From: Xanthomonas axonopodis
GTDB lineage: Bacteria > Pseudomonadota > Gammaproteobacteria > Xanthomonadales > Xanthomonadaceae
Assembly: GCF_001304695.1 (NCBI RefSeq)
Contig: NZ_JFAQ01000049.1
Location: 1-64,000, forward strand
DNA length: 64,000 nucleotides
Reading direction: 5' to 3'
Part shown: in pieces, positions 1 through 10,222 of the stretch
Layout of the letters: each line of letters begins with the position of its first letter
Position numbering within the stretch: the first letter of the stretch is position 1
Notes under the pieces: model-generated
The model's input: the letters and a program-made list of their open reading frames with translations, nothing else
Told to the model about the DNA's origin: nothing
The model's database searches: none
Translations under genes and position numbers: made by a program

Positions 1-57
1 GCCGAGCAGGCACCCGTTGCACGCATTCTGGCCGCACGTCACATTCCCGGCCGATAG
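1..57 (+). CDS. C-terminal tail of an unidentified protein (partial)
   Basis: A reading frame is open from base 1 to a TAG at 55-57, giving 18 residues ending HIPGR. It has the local codon bias (GC at third positions), so it is probably the end of a gene that starts before the window. Nothing in so short a piece identifies a family. About 200 bases separate it from the porin that follows, and I see no clear terminator or regulatory palindrome in them. Confidence 0.45.
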   Translation, partial: AEQAPVARILAARHIPGR

Positions 58-254
58 CCCATTGGTATTACCCCATGTCCAGCGGCTGAACGTCGGCTTA
101 CACTTCAGCCGCGCCACCGCCGGCCGTTAATCCCGTTTAACGCAGACACCGTTTCTGTGCTGCCGTCGTCCGGACCCTGCGCGCTTGCCGAAGACAATTT
201 TGCGACCGCCATGGCAGGACGCCCGGCCCCTTTTCATTGCCGAAGACCATACCT

Positions 255-1427
255 ATGCGCCTGAATCTCCTTGTACTCACGGTGGCTGCTGCCATCGTTC
301 CCGCCGCTGCCAATGCAGCCACCTCGATCGAAAACTGGCCGACCAAGTACACCTTCGGTGACGGCACCGAGCTGGGCCTGACCGGCAACTACGCCTACGA
401 CGACAACAACTTCTCCGGCGACGACCGTCTGGAAGACCGCAACGACTTCCGCCGCAAGGAATTCGGCGCCACCATCAAGAAGAAGGGCGTCTACGACGCC
501 ATGGTGTACTACGACTTCGAGTCCAAGCTGTGGCTGGACGTGTTCTACCGGTTCGAGACCAAGGCCCTGTTCGGCCAGGATTACGGCCGGGTGCGCCTGG
601 GCTACATGAAGGTGCCGGTGGGCCTGGAAGCAGTGCAGAGCTCGCGTTCGGGCAGCTTCATGGAACTGGGCCTGCCGATCCAGGCGGTGTTCCAGGGTCG
701 CCGGACCGGCGCGGAATGGACGCTGGAACGTCAGCAGTACCTGCTGCAGGCCGGCGCTTACGGCGGCAAGGATCTGCAGGGTGACAACCCGGGCACCACC
801 CAAGCCGTGCACGCGGCATGGACCCCGATGAAGGCCGAAGGCGACGTGCTGCATCTGGGCATCGCCGGCTCGATCGAAAACCCGCGCGGTTACAGCGACG
901 GCCGCGGCGTGTCATTCAGCCCGCGTGTGCGCCTGCGTGCGCGCCCGGAAGCCGGCCTGACCGATGTGCGCCTGATCGACACCGGCACCATCCGCGATGT
1001 AGACCATGTGATCCGCACCGGCCTGGAAGCGGTGTGGATCCATGGTCCGTTCTCGCTGCAGAGCGAAGCCCTGCGTGCCGAAGTGGCCCGCAACGCCAAC
1101 CAGCCGCATTTCATCGCGCAGGGCCAGTATGTCTACGGCACCTGGACGCTGACCGGCGAGTCGCGCAGCTATGTCGGCGGCGTGCCGGGCAACATCAAGC
1201 CGTCGCACGACTACGGCGCGGTCGAGCTGACCGCCCGCTACAGCCGCCTGAACCTGGAAGACAACAATGTGCATGGCGGCCGCCAGCACGACACCACCAT
1301 TGGCGCCAACTGGTACCTCACCAGCCACTTCAAGTTCCAGGCGAACTACAGCTGGGTGGATTCCTCGCGCAATGGCGTGCATGAAACCCCGCACGTGATG
1401 GAACTGCGTGCGCAGGTGCAGTTCTAA
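255..1427 (+). CDS. OprO/OprP-type outer-membrane porin
   Basis: 390 residues with an N-terminal signal peptide (MRLNLLVLTVAAAIVPAAANA) and no other hydrophobic helix. The rest alternates aromatic and small residues as in a beta barrel and ends in the outer-membrane signature VQF with a terminal Phe. It resembles the phosphate-selective porin O/P family (anion-selective trimeric porins of about 400 residues). The substrate cannot be read from sequence; phosphate, polyphosphate or an organic anion are possible. I chose the ATG at 255 because it begins directly with the signal peptide, whereas the TTG at 237 adds six unhelpful residues. A hybrid histidine kinase follows on the same strand after 388 bases. 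A second porin of the same family lies at 14.3 kb beside a citrate transporter, so this one may also serve organic-anion uptake. Confidence 0.8.
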   Translation: MRLNLLVLTVAAAIVPAAANAATSIENWPTKYTFGDGTELGLTGNYAYDDNNFSGDDRLEDRNDFRRKEFGATIKKKGVYDAMVYYDFESKLWLDVFYRFETKALFGQDYGRVRLGYMKVPVGLEAVQSSRSGSFMELGLPIQAVFQGRRTGAEWTLERQQYLLQAGAYGGKDLQGDNPGTTQAVHAAWTPMKAEGDVLHLGIAGSIENPRGYSDGRGVSFSPRVRLRARPEAGLTDVRLIDTGTIRDVDHVIRTGLEAVWIHGPFSLQSEALRAEVARNANQPHFIAQGQYVYGTWTLTGESRSYVGGVPGNIKPSHDYGAVELTARYSRLNLEDNNVHGGRQHDTTIGANWYLTSHFKFQANYSWVDSSRNGVHETPHVMELRAQVQF

Positions 1428-1815
1428 GCCACATTGCGCAAAGGCAGCGCGCCGGCGATTCGCCCCGGCGCACTGCCGCGCGTCATGACCTCGCACCGGT
1501 GCGCCTGTGCCCCTGTGCCCCTGTGCCCCTGTGCGCCACCAGCATCGCACCGCAACAGGCATTCGACACGGCCGCATCCATCACGGATGCGGCCGTTGTC
1601 GTATTCGGCGCCTGCCCGCGCAATAAAAGCGACTGACACAGGTCGCGAGCGGTCGGCAGGCAGATGTGGGCGCAGCGCCCGGAACCGTCGTCGACGCGTG
1701 GCATCTACCGCAGCGAGCGTCAGCCGCGTCTGTCTGGCGGTGAGCGCAGCCGTTTTTTTAGCCGTTCCAGGTTGGTGGCTGCGCGATCCGGCAACGGACC
1801 GCCATACTTGCGGCC
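1428..1815. other. Intergenic, 388 bases, no gene seen
   Basis: The only structure I see is an octamer tandem repeat at 1504-1535 and a T-rich stretch at 1752-1760 preceded by a 15-base word (from 1736) that recurs near 32.08 kb. Open frames crossing it on both strands have no start signal or recognisable protein. Confidence 0.6.
1504..1535 (+). repeat. Tandem octamer repeat, four copies
   Basis: The unit CCTGTGCC is repeated at 1504, 1512 and 1520, with a fourth copy at 1528 differing in its last base (CCTGTGCG). It lies in the gap between the porin and the hybrid kinase and is not inside a gene. Copy number could vary between strains. Confidence 0.8.
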
Positions 1816-4461
1816 ATGTACGCATCGCAACGTCGCCGTCTGCTGCTCACCCTATTTATTGTGCTGGGCGGGATGGTCGTGGCCATGGTCGCAGCCGGGC
1901 ACTTCGTCGAACAGAGCGCGCTGCACGATGAAAGCGCCACCGTGCGCCGCCAGCTGCGGCTCTACGCGCAAGCGCTGCAGCAGCGCGTGGACCGTTATCG
2001 CACGTTGCCGCAGATTCTGGCGCTGGACCCGGAGTTGCGCGCAGCCGTGTCCGGCCCGCTGTCGCCGGCACAGGTGGATGCACTCAACCGCAAGCTCGAA
2101 CGCGCCAACAATGTCACTCAATCGTCGACGCTGACGTTGATCAACCGCGATGGCGTGGCACTGGCGTCCAGCAACTGGCAGGCGCCGCGCAGCAACGTCG
2201 GCGTGGATTACGCCTTCCGCCCGTACTACCAGCAGGCGCTGGCCACCGGCAGCGGCAGCTTCTACGGCATCGGCATGACCACCAGCGAGCCAGGCTATTT
2301 CCTGTCGCAGGCCATTGTCGATGGCGCCGGCCAGGTGCAGGGCGTGGTGGTGATCAAGATCGCGCTGGCTGCGCTGGAGAGAGAGTGGCTGCAGACCCCG
2401 GATATCGTGCTGGCGTCGGACGCGCACAATGTAGTGTTTCTGGCCAGCCAGCCGGAATGGCGCTACCGCGTGCTGGCCCCGCTCAGCGACCGCGATCGCC
2501 GCGAACTGCAAAGCACCCGCCAGTACGCCGACCAGCAATTGCTGCCGCTGCGGCGCCGGCTGATCGAGCAGACCGGGTACGGCGGTGTGCTGGCCGACGT
2601 GCGCGACCCGCCGCTCGGCGCGCAGGTGGTGTGGCAGACCCTGGAAGTGCCCGAAAGCGGCTGGCGCCTACATCTGCTGCACGACACTCGAGCCAGCGCC
2701 GCTGCCGGCCGCGCCGCGGCGATTGCCGCCGCCGGCGCGTGGCTGGCCTTGGCCCTGCTGTGGTTGTTCGTGCAACAACGGCGCCGGCTGTCGGCATTGC
2801 GCCAGCGCAGCCGGCACGAACTGGAAACCTTGCTGCAGCAACACGCCGAAGAGCTGCGCACCGCCCAGGACGGCCTGGTCACCGCCGCGCAGCAGGCCAA
2901 TGCCGGCCTGAGCCGCAGCCTGGAACATCTGCCGCAAGGGGTGGTGGTGATCGACGAGGCACTCAACCTGGTGGCGTGGAATTCGCGCTATGTGGAACTG
3001 GCCCGGTTTCCGCCGGAACTGCTCAAGATCGGCCGTCCGATCGAAGACCTGTTCCGCTTCAATGCACGCCGCGGCCTGCTGGGGCCGGGGTCGATCGAAG
3101 CGGCGATCGAGCGGCGCCTGAACCACTTGCGCAGCGGCAAGCCGCATATGCGAGAGAGCGAAAAAGAAGACGGCACCGTGCTGGAAATCCGCGGCAACCC
3201 GCTACCCGATGGCGGCTTTGTCACCAGTTACGCCGACATCACCAGCTACAAGAACGCCGCACGCGAACTGCGCTCGCTGGCCGACGCGCTGGAACACCGC
3301 GTGGCCGAGCGCACCCGCGACCTGGCAGCGGCCAAGCGCGAAGCCGAAAGCGCCAACCGCTACAAGACCCGCTTCGTCGCCTCGGCGGTGCACGACCTGC
3401 TGCAGCCGCTCAACGCCGCGCGCATGTTCGTCTCGGTGTTGCGTGGGCAAGTGCACGAGGCCGGCAGCGCGCGCGTGGTCGACAACATCGACGGTGCGCT
3501 GGCGGCGCAGGACGCCATCCTCAACAGCCTGCTGGACATCTCGCGCCTGGAAGCCGGCAGCCTGAAGACCCAGGTGCGCAACTTTGCGCTTGCGCCCCTG
3601 CTGGACACCCTGGCGCGCGACTTCGGCATCCTGGCCGAAGACCGCGGGCTGGTGCTGGAATCGGTGCCGACCTCGGCGGTGGTGTTGAGCGATGAAAACC
3701 TGCTGCGCCGCATCCTGCAGAACTTTCTCTCCAACGCCATCCGCTATACGCCGCGCGGACGCGTGCTGATCGGCTGCCGTCGCCGCGGCGGCTGGCTGCG
3801 TATCGAAGTGCACGACCAGGGCCCCGGCATTCCCGAAGCCTTGCAACACGAAATCTTCGAAGAATTCCGCCGCCTGGACGACGGCGTGGCCAACGATCGC
3901 GGTGCAGGCCTGGGCCTGGCCATCGTCGAGCGCATCGGCCGCCTGCTCGGCCATCGCATCGGGCTGCGTTCCACCCTGGGCGCCGGCAGCGTGTTTTCGG
4001 TGACGGTCCCGCTGGGCGATCGCGCCACCATCGCACGGCAACTGCCAGCACCTGTCAGCACCGCCGAACACGGCAACGACCCCATCCTGCATGGCTGCCG
4101 GGTGTGGTGCGTGGATGATGAGCCATTGGTGTGCGAGGCCACCCGCACGCTGCTGGAACGCTGGGAATGCCGCGTGGATTTTGCCGGCGGCCCGGATGAG
4201 GCATTGAGCGCTGCCAATGCCGAGGAGGTGCCGGAATTGCTGCTGCTGGATGTGCGCATGGCTGCACACCACGGCCCCATGCTGCTGTCGCAGTTGGTGG
4301 AACGCTGGCAACGCGAGCCACGCGTGATCCTGGTCACCGCAGAACCGGACCCTGTCCTGCGCGAGCATGCGCTGGACCTGGGCTGGGGATTTTTGTCCAA
4401 ACCGGTCCGCCCGCCTACCCTGCGTGCGCTGGTGACGCAGATGTTGATGCGGCGCGGGTAA
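1816..4461 (+). CDS. Membrane hybrid histidine kinase (Cache, PAS, HisKA, HATPase, receiver)
   Basis: 881 residues. Order: transmembrane helix near 10-32, an extracytoplasmic Cache-like sensor to about 285, a second helix near 290-315, a coiled coil, a PAS domain around 365-480, HisKA with the phospho-acceptor in [16 protein letters not shown], an HATPase domain with DQGPGIP and GAGLGLAIV, and a C-terminal receiver with the phospho-Asp in LLLLDVRM. The H-box form ([11 protein letters not shown]) is typical of NahK/ErcS-like hybrid kinases, which usually signal to separate LuxR-type regulators. A partnerless LuxR-type regulator lies at 10.2 kb, a plausible but unproven target. The ligand is unknown; the neighbouring porins and citrate-type carriers suggest an organic acid. 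The start ATG at 1816 leads straight into the first helix. Confidence 0.92.
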   Translation: MYASQRRRLLLTLFIVLGGMVVAMVAAGHFVEQSALHDESATVRRQLRLYAQALQQRVDRYRTLPQILALDPELRAAVSGPLSPAQVDALNRKLERANNVTQSSTLTLINRDGVALASSNWQAPRSNVGVDYAFRPYYQQALATGSGSFYGIGMTTSEPGYFLSQAIVDGAGQVQGVVVIKIALAALEREWLQTPDIVLASDAHNVVFLASQPEWRYRVLAPLSDRDRRELQSTRQYADQQLLPLRRRLIEQTGYGGVLADVRDPPLGAQVVWQTLEVPESGWRLHLLHDTRASAAAGRAAAIAAAGAWLALALLWLFVQQRRRLSALRQRSRHELETLLQQHAEELRTAQDGLVTAAQQANAGLSRSLEHLPQGVVVIDEALNLVAWNSRYVELARFPPELLKIGRPIEDLFRFNARRGLLGPGSIEAAIERRLNHLRSGKPHMRESEKEDGTVLEIRGNPLPDGGFVTSYADITSYKNAARELRSLADALEHRVAERTRDLAAAKREAESANRYKTRFVASAVHDLLQPLNAARMFVSVLRGQVHEAGSARVVDNIDGALAAQDAILNSLLDISRLEAGSLKTQVRNFALAPLLDTLARDFGILAEDRGLVLESVPTSAVVLSDENLLRRILQNFLSNAIRYTPRGRVLIGCRRRGGWLRIEVHDQGPGIPEALQHEIFEEFRRLDDGVANDRGAGLGLAIVERIGRLLGHRIGLRSTLGAGSVFSVTVPLGDRATIARQLPAPVSTAEHGNDPILHGCRVWCVDDEPLVCEATRTLLERWECRVDFAGGPDEALSAANAEEVPELLLLDVRMAAHHGPMLLSQLVERWQREPRVILVTAEPDPVLREHALDLGWGFLSKPVRPPTLRALVTQMLMRRG

Positions 4462-4784
4462 CGCTGCCTGCTTCCTTTCATGCGCCCAAGACCGGCAGCG
4501 CACGCACCGACCCGATCGGCGCATCGGCAGGCCACCAGAGCACCCGCGGCGACGGCAGAGACGGATCGACCTTCACGTCAGGCGACAACGCCAGCGGCCG
4601 CTGGCGAATGCGGCGTGCGTGTTGTGGCGAGGCCACTGCACGTGTGGCACTGCAGCCGCGTGGGCCGATGTTGAACGCGCATCAATCGATGAGAAACCAG
4701 CAATTATCAACATCGACCATCTCGACCAGAATCGAGTGCCTCGGATGTTATACGTCCATGCATATCTATCGTGGAGGGCGATTT
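4462..4784. other. Intergenic, 323 bases, leader of the permease operon
   Basis: No gene is supported. A short inverted repeat (CTCGA at 4722-4726, TCGAG at 4733-4737) lies about 50 bases before the permease start and could be a regulator site. A good ribosome-binding site, GGAGGG, is at 4773-4778. Confidence 0.5.
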
Positions 4785-6107
4785 ATGCGCAGTTCCCGCA
4801 GCGAGGCCACGCAACAGTCGAAACTCGGGATGGTGCTGAGGGTGACCTCGGGCAACTTCCTCGAGCAGTTCGACTTCTTCCTGTTCGGCTTTTACGCAAT
4901 GCAGATCGCCGCGGCATTCTTCCCGGCGAGCAACCAATTTGCGTCCCTGATGATGACCTTCGCCGTGTTTGGCGCGGGCTTTCTGATGCGGCCGCTGGGT
5001 GCGGTGATCCTGGGTGCCTACATCGACGATGTCGGACGCCGCAAAGGCTTGATCGTGACCTTGACCATCATGGCCAGCGGTACCGTGCTGATCGTGCTGG
5101 TGCCAGGCTACGCCAGCATCGGCTTGTGGGCCCCGGCCCTGGTGCTGCTCGGCCGCCTGCTGCAGGGCTTCTCGGCCGGCGCCGAAATGGGCGGCGTGTC
5201 GGTGTATCTGGCCGAGATGGCCACGCCGGGTCGGCGCGGCTTCTACGCCAGTTGGCAATCGGCCAGCCAGCAGCTCGCCATCGTCGCTGCGGCCGCAATC
5301 GGGTTTGCGCTCAATCAGCTGATGGCGCCGCAGGATCTGGCGCAATGGGGCTGGCGGATTCCGTTCGGCATCGGTTGCGTGATCATTCCCTTCATCTTCC
5401 TGCTGCGGCGGAGCCTGGAAGAAACTGCCGAATTTGCCCAGCGTCGGCAGCCGGTCACGATGAAGCAGGTGATGCGCGGGCTGGCGAACAATGCCGGCAT
5501 CGTGATTGCCGGCGGCTTGATGGTCGCGCTGACGACGACCGCGTTCTATCTGATCACCGTCTACGCACCCACCTTCGGCAAGAGCGTACTCAAACTCAGT
5601 ACCGGCGATGCGTTGATCGTCACGCTGCTGGTGGGCGTCTCCAATTTCATCTGGCTGCCGATCGGCGGCGCGCTCAGCGACCGCTTCGGCCGCAAGCCGC
5701 TGCTGTTGACCATGGCGGTGGTGTGCATCGTGACGGCCTACCCGGTGCTTGCGTTGCTTGCGGCGGCACCGAGCTTTGCGCACATGTTGCAGGCGCTGCT
5801 GTGGCTGTCCTTCATCTACGGTATCTACAACGGCGCCATGATTCCGGCGCTCACAGAACGGATGCCAGCGCATGTGCGGGTGGCGGGATTCTCGCTTGCC
5901 TACAGCCTGGCCACCGCGGTGTTTGGCGGATTTACGCCGGTGATGTCCACCTGGCTGATCCATGTCACCGGCGACAAGGCGGCGCCTGGCTACTGGCTGG
6001 TCTTCGCATCGGTGTGCGCACTGGGAGCCTCGCTGTTTCTGTATCGCCGCCAAGGCAATCCAGTCCCGGCGAGCGGCCTGGATGCTGCGGCAGGCGCCAC
6101 CAAATGA
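4785..6107 (+). CDS. Citrate/tricarballylate-type MFS permease (metabolite:H+ symporter family)
   Basis: 440 residues with about twelve hydrophobic helices. Features of the MHS group of the major facilitator superfamily: [15 protein letters not shown] in helix 1, [13 protein letters not shown] in the helix 2-3 loop, [13 protein letters not shown] in helix 5 and a second loop SDRFGRKP. Family members move citrate, tricarballylate or other small acids with protons across the inner membrane. Upstream in-frame starts exist from 4608, but GGAGGG seven bases before ATG 4785 and the family's usual N-terminus decide the start. Its stop overlaps the next gene's ATG (ATGA), so it is translationally coupled to a periplasmic binding protein, which is unusual for an MFS carrier that needs none. 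Confidence 0.88.
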   Translation: MRSSRSEATQQSKLGMVLRVTSGNFLEQFDFFLFGFYAMQIAAAFFPASNQFASLMMTFAVFGAGFLMRPLGAVILGAYIDDVGRRKGLIVTLTIMASGTVLIVLVPGYASIGLWAPALVLLGRLLQGFSAGAEMGGVSVYLAEMATPGRRGFYASWQSASQQLAIVAAAAIGFALNQLMAPQDLAQWGWRIPFGIGCVIIPFIFLLRRSLEETAEFAQRRQPVTMKQVMRGLANNAGIVIAGGLMVALTTTAFYLITVYAPTFGKSVLKLSTGDALIVTLLVGVSNFIWLPIGGALSDRFGRKPLLLTMAVVCIVTAYPVLALLAAAPSFAHMLQALLWLSFIYGIYNGAMIPALTERMPAHVRVAGFSLAYSLATAVFGGFTPVMSTWLIHVTGDKAAPGYWLVFASVCALGASLFLYRRQGNPVPASGLDAAAGATK

Positions 6108-6883
6108 GGCAGACCCTGTGGAAAAAGTGGCTGGGTGCGATTCTTGCAACGGTTCTGCTGGCGACAGCGGCAGGCGCGCAGGAGTTGACCGTGATGACCT
6201 CCGGCGGTTTCACGGCCGCCTTCGATCGCCTGGCGCCGCAGTACACCGAGCAGACCGGGGTGAAGGTCACCACGCTGCTTGGCCCTTCCATGGGCCAAAC
6301 GCCACAAGCCATTCCCAACCGGCTCGCACGCGGTGAGCATGCCGATGTGGTGATCATGGTCGGTAGCGCCCTGCAAACGCTGATCGACGTCGGCGTGGTC
6401 GACCCGGCATCGCGGGTGGAGCTGGCCGATTCGAGGATCGGCATGGTGGTGCGCAGCGGTGCACCCAAGCCCAAGATCGACAGCGTCGAGCATTTCAAAC
6501 AGACGCTGCTGCACGCCGATTCGGTGGCCTATTCGGACAGCGCCAGCGGCGTCTACATCGAGACCACGCTGTTCAAGCAGCTGCAGATCCAAGGCCCGAT
6601 GATGGCCAAGAGCAAGAAGATTCCGCGCATCCCGGTGGGCACGGTGGTGGCCGATGGCAGCTATCAACTCGGCTTTCAGCAGGTGGCCGAGCTGCTTCCG
6701 GTGGCAGGCGTGGAGTTTGTCGGCAAGATCCCCGAACAGCTGCAGTCGATCACGCGCTACGCGGCCGGTATGCCGATCAACGCGCAGCACCCCGAAGCAG
6801 CCAGGCGCCTGCTGGCGTACCTGCAGTCGGGGAAGGCGCAGGCGGTTGCGCGCGTGACTGGCCTGGATCCGGTATCACCGTGA
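6104..6883 (+). CDS. Periplasmic substrate-binding protein, ModA-like fold, without ABC partner
   Basis: 259 residues with a signal peptide ending TAAGAQE. The mature part looks like a type 2 periplasmic-binding protein of the ModA-like group ([14 protein letters not shown] at the start, [11 protein letters not shown], and [14 protein letters not shown] in the second lobe). Such proteins bind oxyanions or small organic acids. The ATG at 6104 overlaps the permease stop by four bases. No ABC permease or ATPase gene is in the window. It may trap the acid for the permease or present it to a sensor; both are inference. Its last nine bases overlap the end of the convergent LysR gene. Confidence 0.82.
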   Translation: MRQTLWKKWLGAILATVLLATAAGAQELTVMTSGGFTAAFDRLAPQYTEQTGVKVTTLLGPSMGQTPQAIPNRLARGEHADVVIMVGSALQTLIDVGVVDPASRVELADSRIGMVVRSGAPKPKIDSVEHFKQTLLHADSVAYSDSASGVYIETTLFKQLQIQGPMMAKSKKIPRIPVGTVVADGSYQLGFQQVAELLPVAGVEFVGKIPEQLQSITRYAAGMPINAQHPEAARRLLAYLQSGKAQAVARVTGLDPVSP

Positions 6884-7777
6884 ACGTGCGGGCATCCGTC
6901 GCACCAGTTCCGCCAGTTCGAGCGCGGTGGGTGTCAGCGTGCGTCCGCGACGTTTGAGCAGTCCCACGTTGCGCGATACCTCCGGTTCGACCAGCGGCAC
7001 TGCCGACAGCATCGGATGCGGGCCGGACGGCATGGCAATGGAAGGCACCGCGGCAATACCGAGGCCGGCCTCTACCAACCCCAGCAACGTGGTGATGTGG
7101 CGGGTCTCGCAGATGCTCGGCTTGTCCGGCGTGAATGCAGCCAGCGCCCGATCCAGCACCAACCGGTTGCCCGATGTCTTGTCCAGCGTGATGTAGTCGT
7201 AGCCGCAGGCCTCCTGCCAACTGACCTGTGCGCGCCCGGACAGCGGATGGTCCTGGCGGCAGGCAATCACATAGCGTTCTTGCAGCAACGGTTCGAACTC
7301 CACCTCCGGGGCCAGGTTGCCGCTGAAGCTGACCCCGAAATCCGCTTCGCCGGAGGCCACTGCCGCACTGACGTGACTGGCGCTGCCGTCGAACAGCCGG
7401 ATGCGGATTTTCGGAAACAACTGATGCAGCCCGTGGATCGCCTGCGGCATGAAGTAGTACGCGGCAGATGGCACACAGGCCACGGTCACCGTACCCATCC
7501 TGCTGGAACCTGCATCGCCGATGCTCATTAGCGCCATGTCCAGATCGTCGAGCATGCGCTCGACCTGCGGCATGAACGCCTGGCCGACGGTGGTGAGCAC
7601 GACCTTGCGCGTGGTGCGCTCGAACAGCTTGACGTTCAACGCCGACTCGAGCTTGTCGATCCTGCGGCTGAGCGCCGGCTGCGTGATGCGGATGCGTTCG
7701 GCAGCGCGGCGAAAGCTGCCGTTCTCGGCGACGGCGCGGAATGCCTGCAGATCGTTGAGGTCGAATTTGATGGTCAC
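6875..7777 (-). CDS. LysR-family transcriptional regulator
   Basis: 300 residues. The N-terminal winged helix-turn-helix is clear (DLNDLQAFRAVAENGSF, then AAERIRITQPALSRRIDKLE, residues about 6-45), followed by a two-lobed effector domain from about residue 92 (GTVTVACVPSAAYY). It is convergent with, and overlaps by nine bases, the binding-protein gene of the permease operon, and reads away from the aldo/keto reductase at 8.08 kb. LysR proteins usually act on a neighbouring operon with a small metabolite as co-inducer, so either the permease operon or the divergent reductase may be its target. The shared 306-base gap towards the reductase is the more classical arrangement. Confidence 0.9.
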   Translation of the reverse strand: MTIKFDLNDLQAFRAVAENGSFRRAAERIRITQPALSRRIDKLESALNVKLFERTTRKVVLTTVGQAFMPQVERMLDDLDMALMSIGDAGSSRMGTVTVACVPSAAYYFMPQAIHGLHQLFPKIRIRLFDGSASHVSAAVASGEADFGVSFSGNLAPEVEFEPLLQERYVIACRQDHPLSGRAQVSWQEACGYDYITLDKTSGNRLVLDRALAAFTPDKPSICETRHITTLLGLVEAGLGIAAVPSIAMPSGPHPMLSAVPLVEPEVSRNVGLLKRRGRTLTPTALELAELVRRMPARSR

Positions 7778-8083
7778 AATGCCGCAGCTTCAGTGTTCGA
7801 TGGCCGTCGCCATAGCATAGACGCTTGCCTGCGGTGCTGCGTCTGACGTTGCGAAGCCGCTGCATTCGATGCGCAGTGCATGCGTTCGCATTGGAACAGC
7901 CACCTACATCGAACGTGACGCCGCAACTCCCACGTCTCGCAACACACTGCCTGCGCGATGGCGCTGCATCGACCATTCGGACGATCAGGCAAGGATGCCG
8001 GATAACCGGGCTCACGCTCGCTCCCCGCGCCGCCGCACAGTGGCTGGCAACACGCAACACGCCACTACCGGGAGACCTCACGC
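7778..8083. other. Divergent promoter gap between LysR regulator and aldo/keto reductase
   Basis: 306 bases without a supported gene. It must hold promoters for both flanking genes. I did not find a convincing T-N11-A palindrome typical of LysR sites, and short open frames here have no recognisable content. Confidence 0.5.
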
Positions 8084-9154
8084 ATGCATCAGCCACGCTC
8101 ACTGGACCACTACCGCCTGCTCGGCCGCTCCGGCCTGCGCATCTCGCCACTGTCGCTGGGTACCATGACCTATGGCGAAGCCTGGGGCTGGGGCGCAGAT
8201 GCAGGCGAAGCCAAGCGCATCTTCGACGCCTATGCCGAACGCGGCGGCAATTTCATCGACACGGCGGTGAACTACACCAACGGCGGCTCCGAACGCATCC
8301 TCGGCGAGTTGATCAAGGACCGACGCGAACGCTTCGTGCTGGCCACCAAATTCACCATGGCACGCGATGCGGCCAACATCAATTCCGGCGGTAATCATCG
8401 CCTGAACCTGATCCGCTCGGTCGAAACCAGCCTGCGCCAACTTGCCACCGACCGGATCGATCTGCTGTACCTGCACGCCTGGGATTTCACCACCGCACCG
8501 GACGAGGTGATGCGCGGGCTGGAGCATCTGGTGCAAGCGGGCAAGGTGCTCTATCTGGGCATCTGCAATACCCCGGCCTGGCGCGTGGCGCAATTGCAGA
8601 CCCTGGCCGACCTGCGCGGCTGGTCGCCGTTGGTGGCGCTGCAGATCGAGTACAGCCTGGTCGAACGCAGCGTCGAACACGAGCTGCTGCCGATGGCGCG
8701 CGAACTCGGCCTGGGCGTGTTGCCGTGGTCGCCGCTGGGCGGTGGCATCCTCACCGGCAAATACAGCCGCGCCGATCTGACCGACGACAATGCGGCAGAG
8801 GTGTCGAGCAGCCGCAAGGGGGTGATCGCATCGACCGGGCATCTCAATGCGCGCTCGCTGGAAATTGCCGATGTGGTCGGGGCGGTCGCCGATGAACTGG
8901 GCGCATCGCGCTCGCAGGTGGCGCTGGCCTGGACCTTGCGCAACCCGGCCGTCGTATCGCCGGTGATGGGCGCACGCACCTTGCAGCAGGCCGAAGACAA
9001 TTTCGGCGCGCTGGAGATCGTGCTCAGCGACGAGCAAGTTGCGCGCCTGGACGCGGTCAGCGCAGTACCGCCGATTTTCCCCGAACGCTTCATCGGCAGG
9101 CCCATGGCGCAGCAGTTGATCTTCGGCACCCATCACGTGCAGCTGCGCACCTGA
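8084..9154 (+). CDS. Aldo/keto reductase
   Basis: 356 residues, a soluble TIM-barrel NADPH-dependent oxidoreductase. Landmarks: LGRSGLRISPLSLGTMTYG at the N-terminus; the catalytic tetrad as Asp and Tyr in FIDTAVNYTNGGSE, Lys in LATKF and His in LLYLHAWDF; and a C-terminal cofactor region with SPVMGARTLQQAEDNF. Substrates are aldehydes or ketones and cannot be predicted. It is followed after sixteen bases by a small secreted NTF2-like protein and then an Atu4866-type protein, probably one transcript. This association is common around reductases of this group, but I know of no assigned function. Confidence 0.92.
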   Translation: MHQPRSLDHYRLLGRSGLRISPLSLGTMTYGEAWGWGADAGEAKRIFDAYAERGGNFIDTAVNYTNGGSERILGELIKDRRERFVLATKFTMARDAANINSGGNHRLNLIRSVETSLRQLATDRIDLLYLHAWDFTTAPDEVMRGLEHLVQAGKVLYLGICNTPAWRVAQLQTLADLRGWSPLVALQIEYSLVERSVEHELLPMARELGLGVLPWSPLGGGILTGKYSRADLTDDNAAEVSSSRKGVIASTGHLNARSLEIADVVGAVADELGASRSQVALAWTLRNPAVVSPVMGARTLQQAEDNFGALEIVLSDEQVARLDAVSAVPPIFPERFIGRPMAQQLIFGTHHVQLRT

Positions 9155-9170
9155 TCACCACGGAGCAGCC

Positions 9171-9716
9171 CTGACCAGACTCTCAACCATCACGGCGGCA
9201 GCGCTGCTTGTCGCCGCAGCGTTCGCAGGCAATGCCGGCGCCACAGCAAAGGACGTTGCATCCACAGACACCTCTGCAGGGCAAGCGGTGCCCAGCTGCA
9301 ACAAACGCATCGTCGAAGCGGCCTTTGCGCAATGGCAGGCCGGTGGCAGCGGCATCTTCGAGACGCTGCTGTCGCCCGAGGTGGTGTGGACCATCGAAGG
9401 CTCCGGTCCGAGCGCCGGCACCTTGCGTGGTCGCGACGTGTTGGCCGAGACCGCGGTGCGTCCGCTGAGCGAGCGCCTGGCCTCGCCACTGCGGCCGGTG
9501 CAGCAACACCTCTGGGCCGATGGCGAGCACGTCATCGTGCAGTGGGAAGGCGTGGCCACGCTGCGTGATGGCGGCAGCTATCGCAATCGCTACGCATGGA
9601 TCATGCGGATGGCCGATGGCAAGGCGGTCGAGGTCAACGCCTTCCTCGACCTGCCCGCCTACGACGCGGTACTGCAGCGCGGCCATCGCCAGATGCAACG
9701 CAGGGCCAGCCCATGA
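9171..9716 (+). CDS. Secreted SnoaL/NTF2-like protein
   Basis: About 181 residues. A cone-fold domain of the SnoaL/ketosteroid-isomerase-like group is visible: FAQWQAGGSGIFETLLSPEV, VVWTIEGSGPSAGTLRGRD, then HVIVQWEGVATLRDGGSYRN. In the same frame upstream is a good signal peptide (LLVAAAFAGNAGA). The only start codon that captures it is a CTG at 9171, six bases after GGAG; the first canonical start, GTG at 9288, would remove the signal peptide. Either CTG is used or an ancestral ATG/GTG has mutated. The stop overlaps the next gene's ATG. Confidence 0.65.
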   Translation: MTRLSTITAAALLVAAAFAGNAGATAKDVASTDTSAGQAVPSCNKRIVEAAFAQWQAGGSGIFETLLSPEVVWTIEGSGPSAGTLRGRDVLAETAVRPLSERLASPLRPVQQHLWADGEHVIVQWEGVATLRDGGSYRNRYAWIMRMADGKAVEVNAFLDLPAYDAVLQRGHRQMQRRASP

Positions 9717-10096
9717 GCGACCGACCGATGAAAGCCGCCATCGCGGTGGCGCTGGGCGCCGGCTCGGCGCTCGCCAGCCCATTCGCGGCAGCTGCGCAAC
9801 CGCCCATCGCGCCCGCCGCTATCGCGACCCAACAACCAGGACATCCGATGCAAGCACACCCCTATCTCGGCATGTGGGTTACCGGCGACGGACGGATCCG
9901 GCAGGAACTCCTGCCGAACGGCCGCTACGACGAGGCCCGCGGCACGCGCCAAAGTGCCTACCAGGGCCGCTACGAAATCTCCGGCAACCACATCGAATAC
10001 TGGGACGACACCGGCTTCACCGCCGGCGGCCGTTTCGTCACCGACGATGAGCTGCACCATGGCGGCATGGTGTTCTACCGGCAGCCGCCGGCCTAG
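9713..10096 (+). CDS. Secreted Atu4866-domain protein
   Basis: 127 residues. A signal peptide or hydrophobic leader (AIAVALGAGSALASPFAAAA) precedes a compact beta domain of the Atu4866 type: HPYLGMWVTGDGRIRQELLPNG, GRYEISGNHIEYWDDTGFTA, then HHGGMVFYR. The family is small, usually about 80 residues, and of unknown function, often beside NTF2-like proteins and oxidoreductases as here. The ATG at 9713 overlaps the previous stop (ATGA), so the two are co-translated. Confidence 0.75.
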   Translation: MSDRPMKAAIAVALGAGSALASPFAAAAQPPIAPAAIATQQPGHPMQAHPYLGMWVTGDGRIRQELLPNGRYDEARGTRQSAYQGRYEISGNHIEYWDDTGFTAGGRFVTDDELHHGGMVFYRQPPA

Positions 10097-10222
10097 AGCG
10101 ACTAAAAACGAACCGCTCGCCTTGGTTGATCACCGGGCCTGGCGCGGCCGCATGAGCGGCATCGGTGATGCGTTGCGCGTGCGGCAGACCGCAATGCGCA
10201 GCAACCTTCAGCGTACGCTGGA

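Noticed and set aside
912-1577. Long minus-strand open frame opposite the first porin
   Set aside because: At this GC content antisense frames stay open by codon bias. Its composition is His/Arg/Ala rich with no domain, and it lies wholly over the well-supported porin gene.
3202-4524. 440-codon minus-strand frame opposite the hybrid kinase
   Set aside because: A mirror of the kinase frame with Gln/His-rich low-complexity translation, no signal, no motif.
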